Source: Cellvibrionales bacterium UBA4495
GTDB taxonomy: Bacteria > Pseudomonadota > Gammaproteobacteria > Pseudomonadales > Porticoccaceae
Reading direction: 5' to 3'
Assembly (NCBI GenBank): GCA_002388905.1
Contig: DGNJ01000062.1
Location: forward strand, 216-39,641
DNA: 39,426 nt
Position numbers and translations under genes: made by a program. This document shows positions 22,753-30,311 of the stretch, piece by piece (position 1 is the first letter of the stretch; the number at the start of each line of letters is the position of its first letter). The notes under the pieces were generated by a model. That model did no database searches, was not told the DNA's origin, and saw nothing but the letters and a program-made list of their open reading frames with translations.

Positions 22753-24555
22753 ATGAAGGTTTCCCATTCCCTGAGTTTCAAGATCGGTGCTCTGGTCGCA
22801 TTGTTGATTCTTGTCCTGATCGGTGTGTTGTTCGGCAGCTATGCCGCTAACGAGCGGCGCTCTGTGATCGACAGCGAAGTCCAGGCCGCACGCAACCTGA
22901 TACTGATGGCCGAGTCCGTGCGTGAAAACATGGAGAAAAAATGGAAACAGGGATTGTTCTCCACCGAGGGCCTGAAAGCCATTGCCGAGAATCCTGGTCT
23001 GAGCAAACAGGAAAAGAAGGAGAAAATCCTCGGGGCCGTGCCCGTGGTAACGGCCTGGGAGTCGGCAAAGGCCAAAGCGGATGAAGGGGGCTTTGAGTTT
23101 CGCTCGCCCCGCGGCGACGCCCGCAACCCCGACAATGAGCCCGATGTCATCGAAAGCAAGGCGCTTGCCCGGTTCCGGAAAGATCCGTCGCTGGAGGAAT
23201 ACTACATGGTGGACGCGGACCTCAATGCCATACGTTACTTCCGGCCTGTGCGTCTTGGCGAGGCCTGTATGGTCTGCCATGGTGACCCCGCAAGATCCGG
23301 GGAACTGTGGGGGCGTGACGACGGCAAGGATATCACCGGGTTTACCATGGACAACAAGCAGGTCGGCGACTTGCACGGTGCCTTCGAGATCATCCGGCCG
23401 CTGGATGAAGCCGATGCGGCAATTCAGGCGAGCCTGCTGGGCGGAACCGGGATTGTCGCCGCTCTGCTGGGCGTGGTACTGGTAATCCTCTGGCAATTGC
23501 TGAAATATTTCATTAACCGCCCACTGGCGGAAGCGGTGGCGCTGAGCCAACGGGTTGCCGAGGGTGATCTTACCGGGGAGATTGTCACGCAGCGTCGGGA
23601 CGAAGTGGGGCAGATGCTGCGCACGCTCGGGTCCATGAAAACTCAATTACAGACCGTGGTGGGCCGAATCCGGCAGGCTTCCGACCAGATTGCCGGAGCA
23701 TCCTCGGAAATCGCCAGCGGCAACATGGACCTCAGTCAGCGCACCGAGGAACAGGCCGCGAGTCTCGAGGAAACATCGTCAAGCATGGAAGAACTGACAT
23801 CGACGGTAAAAGCCAATGCCGATAACGCCCGACAATCCAACCAGTTGGCGGATGAAGCGCGAAACCGTGCCGAGAAGGGCGGTGACGTGGTCAGGGAGAC
23901 CGTTCAGGCGATGACCGAGATAAACGCCAGCAGCGCCCGGGTGGCGGATATTGTCTCCGTGATCGATGACATTGCCTTCCAGACCAACATCCTGGCCTTG
24001 AATGCGGCCGTGGAAGCGGCCAGGGCCGGTGACCAGGGGCGCGGATTCGCTGTAGTGGCCGCGGAGGTGAGGAAGCTGGCCCAGCGAAGCACCGAATCAG
24101 CGCGCGAAATACGGGACCTGATCCAGGAAAGTACCGGCAAGGTTGAGGATGGAACACGCCTGGTGGAAGCCTCCGGCAAGTCCCTGGAAGAGATCATCAT
24201 TGATATCAAGAAGGTCAGCGACATTGTCGGCGAGATCGCCTCGGCAAGTACGGAGCAATCCGCCGGTATCGAGCAGGTCAATCAGGCTGTTTCGCAGATG
24301 GATGATGTGGCCCAGCAGAATGCATCGCTGGTTGAGGAAAGCACGGCTGCCAGTGAGTCGCTGGAGGACCAGGCCAGGGAGTTGAAGAAGCTTATCGCCT
24401 ACTTCAGGGTGGAGGACGAAAACGAGGTGCGCGAAGATGCCGAGGCGCCGGCCCAGGACGACAACGCCGAAACCAGAGAGGCAAAAGGCGCAACCAGGGT
24501 TTCCCTGGTGGCTTCCAATGAAGAGTACCGCGAGGATGAATGGAAGAACTTCTGA
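22753..24555 (+). CDS. Methyl-accepting chemotaxis protein with DUF3365-like haem-motif sensor domain
   Basis: A 600-residue transmembrane chemoreceptor. The first membrane helix is about residues 8-30 and the second about 226-250. Between them is a periplasmic domain with EACMVCHGDPARSG, where C172, C175 and H176 form a CxxCH c-type haem motif, as in DUF3365/Tll0287-like sensors. A HAMP domain (about 250-303) and the MCP signalling hairpin follow, with tip region DDIAFQTNILALNAAVEAAR. The C-terminus EWKNF resembles the xWxxF tether that binds CheR methyltransferase and CheB, so it is a full-length, adaptation-competent receptor. The ATG at 22753 has GAGG upstream. A redox, oxygen or NO-like stimulus is plausible (inference). 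Confidence 0.92.
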   Translation: MKVSHSLSFKIGALVALLILVLIGVLFGSYAANERRSVIDSEVQAARNLILMAESVRENMEKKWKQGLFSTEGLKAIAENPGLSKQEKKEKILGAVPVVTAWESAKAKADEGGFEFRSPRGDARNPDNEPDVIESKALARFRKDPSLEEYYMVDADLNAIRYFRPVRLGEACMVCHGDPARSGELWGRDDGKDITGFTMDNKQVGDLHGAFEIIRPLDEADAAIQASLLGGTGIVAALLGVVLVILWQLLKYFINRPLAEAVALSQRVAEGDLTGEIVTQRRDEVGQMLRTLGSMKTQLQTVVGRIRQASDQIAGASSEIASGNMDLSQRTEEQAASLEETSSSMEELTSTVKANADNARQSNQLADEARNRAEKGGDVVRETVQAMTEINASSARVADIVSVIDDIAFQTNILALNAAVEAARAGDQGRGFAVVAAEVRKLAQRSTESAREIRDLIQESTGKVEDGTRLVEASGKSLEEIIIDIKKVSDIVGEIASASTEQSAGIEQVNQAVSQMDDVAQQNASLVEESTAASESLEDQARELKKLIAYFRVEDENEVREDAEAPAQDDNAETREAKGATRVSLVASNEEYREDEWKNF

Positions 24556-24569
24556 TTGGCGGGCAAATG

Positions 24570-24599
24570 CGAAAGAGGAACAGGCAGTTTCCTCTTTCG
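24570..24599 (+). terminator. Rho-independent-like terminator after the chemoreceptor gene
   Basis: A perfect 11-bp stem, CGAAAGAGGAA and TTCCTCTTTCG, with an 8-base loop starts 15 bases after the MCP stop. The T-tract after the stem is short (TT), so termination may be partial. Confidence 0.6.
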
Positions 24600-25025
24600 T
24601 TAACCCCAAGAAAAATTCATGCGCGGGTAATTATTGTCAAATATGCAGGACGGGAAAAATAGCCTTTTTTTGGCTGACAGCTTTCGACAGTGTGTAAGCT
24701 GCTGGATAGAGGGAAAGGACGGTCATGGTCGACTTTCGATGCCCGATCATCCGGCCGCGACTTTCAAAAGTGATGACTTTGATTTGCCCGGGCGAGCGAG
24801 ATATTCACTGAGCGTCAGCGAAATGCCTGGCTGACCAGGGGCGCTTTAATTTCAGCCATAAGAGATGCCGGGTAAAACGAATGCCAATACATGAAGTGTG
24901 AGAAACCTTACAGAATTTTGTATTACCAAAAACATAAAAAACCCGGTTCTCTCTCTTCAATGAGGTGGATGTGAAATATGCTGGGTATCTTTTGATCGAC
25001 AATCAGGGACAATGCTTTTTCCCTT
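24600..25025. other. A+T-richer non-coding stretch
   Basis: About 425 bp between the chemoreceptor terminator and the next ORF, with a clear drop in G+C compared with the rest of the window. A short run of A-rich sequence at about 24918-24945 could hold promoter elements, but nothing definite is seen. Short open frames, such as one at 24725 with AAGGA ahead, encode fewer than 35 residues and are not convincing. Confidence 0.5.
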
Positions 25026-25481
25026 ATGAATACCTTTTCGTATCCTGTTTTATCAAGGCCGCCCCGGTTGATAACAACGTCCCCGGGACTGCCGAGAGAG
25101 GTGGTCGTCTTTTCGTTTATCCGTCGCCTAAAGCCCGGCAGTTATTGCCTCGTTGTCGGGTCCCGGAACTTTATCTCGGGGATGCGGTTCTACGAAAAAT
25201 ATCTGGATGATGCCGGTAAGCATATCAAATATATCGCGGATGCCCGCATTCCCCCTGGCGCTGACGATCAAGATTCATTTCCGGGTTATGAAAACTTTGA
25301 CGAAATTGGTTATATAAGGGAATCCCTCGATTTTGTCGAAGGATTTAAGCCAGCATTCGTCTATCTGGAAGGTTTGACAAGAATCCGATTTCGTGGAAAA
25401 GATATTTGTTGTTATCGTAAAAAACTGTCACTCTTCCTCGAAAGGATCAGTGCCAGTGGTGCGGAGGTTTTGTTTTCCTGA
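25026..25481 (+). CDS. Hypothetical protein, possibly a P-loop-less RecA/KaiC-like domain
   Basis: A 151-residue ORF in the A+T-richer island. From residue 25 it reads as alternating strands and helices (VVVFSFIRRLKPGSYCLVV, then GMRFYEKYLDDAGKHIKYIA, then FVEGFKPAFVYLEGLTRI and LSLFLERISASGAEVLF). This order recalls DUF835/KaiC-like domains that lack a Walker A motif; the resemblance is by eye and tentative. The start is uncertain: the first 25 residues look poor, and an overlapping frame is open from a GTG at 24965. No good ribosome-binding site precedes 25026. The stop is 44 bp from the convergent Crp/Fnr gene. It could be a real small gene or the remnant of a larger one. Confidence 0.45.
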   Translation: MNTFSYPVLSRPPRLITTSPGLPREVVVFSFIRRLKPGSYCLVVGSRNFISGMRFYEKYLDDAGKHIKYIADARIPPGADDQDSFPGYENFDEIGYIRESLDFVEGFKPAFVYLEGLTRIRFRGKDICCYRKKLSLFLERISASGAEVLFS

Positions 25482-25525
25482 TTTGGCTTTCCTTGGCCCC
25501 ACTTTCAAAGGGGGTGGCGTTAAAT

Positions 25526-26245
25526 CTAGTTCTGTACAAGATAGTCCATCAGCATCCGGTACTCCTTTGTACACTTATCGTAGCAGGAGCAGGACTTTTC
25601 CCGGAGCAACGCCTTGTCCGACACCCGGATTCGTCCCCTTTTGTAATTGATGATGTCCTGCTTTTGTAACTTACCGGCTATCACGGATATGCTCTCTCTG
25701 CGGGACCCCAGTATGTTCGCGATGGACTCGTGGGTCAGGACCACCTCCAGTGTTCCCAGCCTGTCGATGGTCACCAGAAGCAGGCGACAGAATTTTTCCT
25801 GAAGGCTGTGATACTGGTTGCAAAAGGCGGTTTGTGTCAGGTTAGCATGGTAAAGTCCCAGATATCGGAAAACCCTTTCCTGAAACCACTGGTTGCGGTT
25901 CATCTCCTCTCTGACCATCTGTTTGTCAACGGCGGAAAAGATACCGCTCTTAATGGCCGTGGCCCGCGTCCCCGTCTTTTTTACTCCGAGAATACCTTCG
26001 ATCCCGATCAGGCCCTCGTTACCGACAATAGCGAGTTCAGTGGTTTCACGGGCACCGTTGGTTTTCGTAAAGAGCCCCAAGCCATCTGCCGGGAAGATCA
26101 CATGTTTTATGGTTTTTCCTTCGGCATAGAAACTATGGCCGCTATTTGCATTGAATATTATTGCTTCCCGGAGGAAACGGTCACTGACCGACATGTGCTC
26201 GGACACCAGCAGTAAATTTTTTACCTCTGTCGGAATTACGTTCAT
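25526..26245 (-). CDS. Crp/Fnr-family transcriptional regulator
   Basis: A 239-residue regulator with an N-terminal cyclic-nucleotide-binding-type beta barrel (about 30-125) and a C-terminal winged helix (about 150-220) with recognition-helix segment HESIANILGSRRESISVIAGKLQ. The Fnr N-terminal cysteine cluster is absent, and the cAMP-pocket RS pair of Crp is not seen, so the effector is unknown. An unusual cysteine-rich tail, CSCYDKC, follows the winged helix; a similar CECY tail occurs in some other Crp/Fnr-like proteins. The ATG at 26245 begins a TTGAT-N11-ATCAA repeat (26245-26265). The gene stands alone in an A+T-rich island, facing the hypothetical ORF. Confidence 0.88.
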   Translation of the reverse strand: MNVIPTEVKNLLLVSEHMSVSDRFLREAIIFNANSGHSFYAEGKTIKHVIFPADGLGLFTKTNGARETTELAIVGNEGLIGIEGILGVKKTGTRATAIKSGIFSAVDKQMVREEMNRNQWFQERVFRYLGLYHANLTQTAFCNQYHSLQEKFCRLLLVTIDRLGTLEVVLTHESIANILGSRRESISVIAGKLQKQDIINYKRGRIRVSDKALLREKSCSCYDKCTKEYRMLMDYLVQN

Positions 26246-26819
26246 TGATCGCCTTTTGAAATCAACATCTTAAGTTTGGATCTGCGCATAATAACAACAG
26301 ATAAGAGCAGCCAACATTCCTGCGCATTATGTAATGTATGCTGAATTACAGATTGTTGTGTGGCGGGCCAACGGTGGGCCGAAATGATTATGAAATGCAT
26401 TTAGGCAGCCATTGCTCTGCCGGAAATCAGGTCTTTTCGGGAAGGGTGCATTTGAGGTTATTCTGCTTCCATGATTCGCCCACCCTGGTCCAGGGATTGT
26501 ATAGCTTTTCGAGACTATTATGGTGTTTTTCTCAATTTTGCGAATTGGTTTTTTATACAACTTTCGTTGCGAAACAACCTCATTGCGTAAGTCTAAATAT
26601 TAATAATTAACCAATTATGGTCACGTTAATTAGCCGCGACAGTGCATCGAGCCTTGAAGCGGTTAGCAGTGGACCGTATTACGCGTATGGATTACTGTGA
26701 TAAGCGGAGGGTACTGCCGCCGCGCCCTGGTCAAAACAGGCTCAATGAAACGGGCGTAGAATTCCCTTCATCCAGGAAGGGTTGGCTAATCCGGAAACGT
26801 TGAATCGCCGGTTCGTGTG
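26246..26819. other. 574-bp A+T-rich intergenic region with a near-direct repeat
   Basis: No convincing gene. It should contain the promoter of the Crp/Fnr-type gene. Two near-identical 10-mers, TGCGCATAAT (26283-26292) and TGCGCATTAT (26321-26330), start 38 bp apart, at close to helical phase. A short hairpin CCCTTC/GAAGGG (about 26763-26780) lies near the far end and lacks a T-run. Confidence 0.5.
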
Positions 26820-27305
26820 TCAACCCGGGCTGACTTCCGGGCGACTGAAGTGGCCATGGGCGCTATTCCCCATCAGCCGGGAGAACCCGTCGCGCTCAAG
26901 GTGCAGCAGGTGCTCGTGATCGCCGGCCTCCACGAACAGGTCCGTTTCCTCGCTGAGCATGTCGTCCCAGACCATGGGCATCGCGTAGGCGATTCCCGCC
27001 GGCGGTATGGCGCCCCGTTCGCAATCGGCAAACAGTTCCGAAAGCTCGCTTTCATCCACGAGTTCGAGCCGATGATTGGTGAGGGCGTTTAGCTTGTTGA
27101 TTTCGGCGCGGCAGAGCGCAGGCATGACCGCCAGCAGGTATTGGCCCTTTTCGTCCTTGAACACCACTGATTTGGCCACCTGAGCCATGGGCACTCCCGC
27201 TGCCAGTGCTGTTTCCATGGCCGTGGCGGAATGCGGATGAGCGACTGTCTCGTAGTGGATATGTTCGTGATCCAGATAGGATTTAAAGATCGTAGCGATA
27301 GCCAT
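26820..27305 (-). CDS. YbaK/ProX-family aminoacyl-tRNA deacylase
   Basis: A 161-residue protein of the YbaK/prolyl-tRNA editing fold, which hydrolyses mischarged aminoacyl-tRNAs in trans. Typical segments are HPHSATAMETALAAGVPMAQVAKSVV with the conserved Lys in AKSVVFKD, ALCRAEINKLN and GAIPPAGIAYAMP (the GxxxP loop). The ATG at 27305 follows GGAGA at eight bases and is preferred over 27320. The gene stands alone. Specificity (Cys-tRNA-Pro, Ala-tRNA-Pro or other) is not fixed by the sequence. Confidence 0.88.
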   Translation of the reverse strand: MAIATIFKSYLDHEHIHYETVAHPHSATAMETALAAGVPMAQVAKSVVFKDEKGQYLLAVMPALCRAEINKLNALTNHRLELVDESELSELFADCERGAIPPAGIAYAMPMVWDDMLSEETDLFVEAGDHEHLLHLERDGFSRLMGNSAHGHFSRPEVSPG

Positions 27306-27908
27306 GGCGACAGTCTCCATTGATTGAGTGGTTATCGATCAACATCAGTTAACAGTCTAGGCCAACGGGGGAATCAGTTTAGATTAAACGGCTTTATTGT
27401 GAATCCCGATTATTTCGAAAAGCCATAGCGCACCGCAAATAGTTGGAGTGAAGTACTGATATACCGGTTCAGCTGACGGTGGCCATTGATCAGGCACATC
27501 CGGCGTACGCATCGCAAACCCGCAGCCTGTCCCGGGAAGTCGGGCAGATTGTTGAGAAACGCAGTGCATGCCCGTATGAGCGGACATGCGTTTGTAGCCA
27601 GTCTGCTGGTTTTTGCGGGTTGCATTGATGTGCTCTGCGATTGAGTGCATCTGTATCTTGCTGCCCAGCCAGGCGTACCCGGTTGAGTGTTTGTCGAACG
27701 GATCGGAGGTGGCTGGGGGACATGTTGTTAACATGATGATTTTGTTGGTAAATTTGCATGCCGAGGGCCTTTCTGGTAACGTCCGCGCGCCCCGTGTTGC
27801 GTTGCCGGCCATCGGCCCGGAATCGGTGCCGGCACTCCGGCCCAGGCCGGGGCGGCGCGCGGATATCACTACTTCCCACTCTCCACAACCAGGCAAACGA
27901 GTCACGAT
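27306..27908. other. Intergenic stretch without a recognised gene
   Basis: About 600 bp between the divergent deacylase and radical SAM genes. A minus-strand open frame crosses it, but most of that frame is antisense to the radical SAM gene. The first 70 bp beyond the deacylase start are A+T-rich and could hold its promoter. No repeat, RNA fold or operator is clear. Confidence 0.5.
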
Positions 27909-29273
27909 ATGCGAACAGCCGCTCTCAAGATTGAAACCGTCACCGAGGAATCCTTCGAGCCGCGCCCTTTCCAGGTCTATACCGACCGCCATCTGGATCG
28001 CATCGAAGCATTGAAACAACTCCCGGAGGCGCAGCGTTTCGAGATGCGGGTGGTTGCCAGCGTACTGCCCTTCCGGGTCAACCAGTACGTCATTGACGAG
28101 CTGATAGACTGGCGTGCAGTGCCCGACGACCCGCTCTTTCAGCTGACGTTTCCCCAGCGGGAGATGCTCGAGGAGGCGGATTTCGAGCGCATGGCGGCGC
28201 TTCTGGAAAAGGGCGCCGACAAGCGGGAAATCGCCGTGGCCGCCAGTGAAATTCGTGCCCGGCTCAATCCCCACCCGGCTGGGCAGATGGAACTCAACCG
28301 GCCCATGGTCAACGGTGAAGTGGTGAACGGCCTGCAACACAAATACCGGGAAACGGTACTGTTTTTCCCGGCCCAGGGGCAGACCTGCCACTCCTACTGC
28401 ACTTTCTGTTTCCGCTGGGCCCAGTTCGTCGGCGACAAGGAACTGCGCATCGCCAGCAGCGAGGCCGGGACCATGCTCGACTACCTGCGCCAGCATCCCG
28501 ACGTCAGCGACGTGCTGATAACCGGTGGCGATCCCATGGTGATGAAAACCCGGAACCTGAAACAGTACCTGGAACCGCTGCTCGGGGAGGATCTTGCCCA
28601 TATCCAGACCGTGCGCCTGGGCACCAAGGCGCTCACCTTCTGGCCCCATCGGTTCGTGACCGATCCGGATGCCGACGAGCTCCTGGCTCTGCTCGAACGG
28701 CTGGTTGAGTCGGGCAAACATGTGGCCCTGATGGCCCATATCAACCATGGACGGGAAATTGGCACCGACATCGCCCGGGAGGCCATCCGGCGCATCCGCG
28801 ACACCGGTGCGGAGATCCGCAGCCAGGGCCCGCTACTCGCCCATATCAACAACGACCCGGACGCCTGGGCCCGGTCCTGGCGGGAACAGGTGCGCCTGGG
28901 CATTATCCCCTATTACATGTTCGTGGAGCGCGATACCGGTGCGAAGCGCTATTTCGAGGTACCCCTGGCGCGGGCCTGGGATGTCTACCGGCAGGCGATG
29001 CAGAAGGTCTCCGGGCTGGGCCGCACGGCCCGCGGGCCCTCCATGAGCGCGGGCCCCGGCAAGGTGGAGATCCAGGGTGTGGCGGAAATCCACGGCGAGA
29101 AGGTCTTTGTGCTTCGATTTATCCAGGGCCGCAACCCGGACTGGGTGCAGCGCCCCTTCTTCGCCAGGTACGACGACCAGGCCACCTGGCTCAACCACCT
29201 GAAACCGGCTTTCGGCGAGGACAGGTTCTTCTTCGAGGACGAATACCGGGCCATGGTCAGCGAGGCTGAATAG
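27909..29273 (+). CDS. Lysine 2,3-aminomutase-family radical SAM/PLP protein
   Basis: A 454-residue KamA-like enzyme. The [4Fe-4S]/SAM motif is C160-x3-C164-x2-C167 in QTCHSYCTFCFRW; VLITGGDPMV (202-211) is the conserved GGD region, and K385 in SAGPGKVEIQG corresponds to the PLP lysine. In true lysine 2,3-aminomutase an Asp before this lysine binds the substrate amine; here the matching position appears to be Ser378-Ser380, so the substrate is probably not free lysine (by-eye alignment). The EF-P-modifying EpmB group is shorter. No ablB acetyltransferase or epmA is adjacent. The ribosome-binding site is weak. It converges on the aldo/keto reductase gene. Confidence 0.87.
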   Translation: MRTAALKIETVTEESFEPRPFQVYTDRHLDRIEALKQLPEAQRFEMRVVASVLPFRVNQYVIDELIDWRAVPDDPLFQLTFPQREMLEEADFERMAALLEKGADKREIAVAASEIRARLNPHPAGQMELNRPMVNGEVVNGLQHKYRETVLFFPAQGQTCHSYCTFCFRWAQFVGDKELRIASSEAGTMLDYLRQHPDVSDVLITGGDPMVMKTRNLKQYLEPLLGEDLAHIQTVRLGTKALTFWPHRFVTDPDADELLALLERLVESGKHVALMAHINHGREIGTDIAREAIRRIRDTGAEIRSQGPLLAHINNDPDAWARSWREQVRLGIIPYYMFVERDTGAKRYFEVPLARAWDVYRQAMQKVSGLGRTARGPSMSAGPGKVEIQGVAEIHGEKVFVLRFIQGRNPDWVQRPFFARYDDQATWLNHLKPAFGEDRFFFEDEYRAMVSEAE

Positions 29274-29274
29274 C

Positions 29275-29301
29275 GCCCGGGCCCCGACTCATCGCCCGGG
29301 C
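29275..29301. terminator. GC-rich hairpin between convergent genes
   Basis: Two copies of the self-complementary GCCCGGGC (29275-29282 and 29294-29301) can form an 8-bp stem with an 11-base loop, right between the convergent stops at 29273 and 29304. There is no T-run, so a classical intrinsic terminator is not certain. Confidence 0.4.
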
Positions 29302-29303
29302 CG

Positions 29304-30311
29304 CTAAAGCGCCAGCATGGTGTCGACCATTCGCCGGCGCTGGCCGGCATCGGGCAATCCCCCGGCCATGGCCAGAGTATTGTCCACCACGTGTTCCGGG
29401 TCGCCGGTGGCGGGCAGGGCGCAGGTTACCGCCGGGTGGCCCAGTATGAATTTCAGGAAAAACTGCGCCCAGGTGTCGGCATCGAAGTCGGTCGCCCAGG
29501 CAGGCAGCTCGATGCCCTTCACCCGCCGGAACAGGTCGCCGCTGGCGAAGGGCTCGTTGATCTCCACCGCCAGCCCTTTATCCCGGGCCAGGGGAAACAG
29601 ACGCTTGTCGGCGTTGGTGTCCAGAATGTTGTAGTTAATCTGGAAGATATCGAAGCGCTCCGCTTTCAACACCCGTTCCACCTCGTCGTGGGCCCCGGTC
29701 CGGGAATGACTGATGCCGATATAACGGATATGGCCCTCCTCCTGCCACCGACGCAGGGTCCTGTAGTGAGTGCGCCAGTCCCGGAGATTGTGGATGAGCA
29801 TTACATCCAGGGGCTTGCTGTGCAGCAGTTCCATGGACTCGGTCATCTGGGCAATCCCCGGTTCACGGCCATCGGCCCAGACCTTGGTACTCATGAACAG
29901 TTCATTCTCGATTCCCAGCTCCCTGGCAAAATCCCCCACCAGTTCCTCGGCGGTACCGTACATGGGTGACGAATCCACTACCCGGCCGCCATGGGCGTGG
30001 AAAAGGCGCAGCACGTTGCGCAATTCCGACAGGGTTTCCGGCAGCGGGTCCGCCGCTGCCACGCTGCCTCGCCTGCCGCTCATGGACAGGCCGTCGAGGC
30101 TGAAGGTGCGCGCGGTGCCCAGGCCCACGGCCGGCACCTTCTCTCCGGATACGGGGATGGGACGTTGCAGCAAATCGACAGGTTCCCAGTCTGCACCGAG
30201 CGTTACCGGCGCGCTGAAAAGACCGCCGGCGAAACCCGCGCCGGCCGCACCCAGGATTTTCATGGCCCAACGCCGGGCCGGCGCCGTGGGAAATCCGTTG
30301 TCATCAGTCAT
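29304..30311 (-). CDS. Aldo/keto reductase with twin-arginine-like leader
   Basis: A 335-residue NADPH-type oxidoreductase. The AKR catalytic tetrad is visible: D113 and Y118 in VVDSSPMYG, K143 in MSTKVW and H174 in LIHNLRD; IRYIGISHSR is also conserved. The N-terminus has ARRWAMKILGAAGAGFAGG, then LFSAPVTLGA, a twin-arginine-like motif (R13-R14) with a hydrophobic core and a likely cleavage site near residue 40, which suggests export by Tat. This is uncommon for AKRs but known for some. The ATG at 30311 follows GGAGA and overlaps the transporter stop (ATGA at 30308-30311), so it is translationally coupled to the gene before it. The substrate is unknown. Confidence 0.88.
   Translation of the reverse strand: MTDDNGFPTAPARRWAMKILGAAGAGFAGGLFSAPVTLGADWEPVDLLQRPIPVSGEKVPAVGLGTARTFSLDGLSMSGRRGSVAAADPLPETLSELRNVLRLFHAHGGRVVDSSPMYGTAEELVGDFARELGIENELFMSTKVWADGREPGIAQMTESMELLHSKPLDVMLIHNLRDWRTHYRTLRRWQEEGHIRYIGISHSRTGAHDEVERVLKAERFDIFQINYNILDTNADKRLFPLARDKGLAVEINEPFASGDLFRRVKGIELPAWATDFDADTWAQFFLKFILGHPAVTCALPATGDPEHVVDNTLAMAGGLPDAGQRRRMVDTMLAL

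Noticed and set aside
24965..25210. GTG-start ORF overlapping the 25026 ORF in another frame
   Set aside because: The 25026 frame has a better strand/helix pattern over a longer stretch; both cannot be real.
26245..26265. TTGAT-N11-ATCAA as an FNR box
   Set aside because: FNR/CRP boxes need a 4-6 bp spacer; 11 bp is too long and the site overlaps the start codon.
26763..26780. Hairpin CCCTTC/GAAGGG
   Set aside because: Only six base pairs, no T-run and not placed at a gene end.
27384..28748. Long minus-strand open frame (454 codons)
   Set aside because: Most of it is antisense to the radical SAM gene, whose motifs are intact; its product has no recognisable features.
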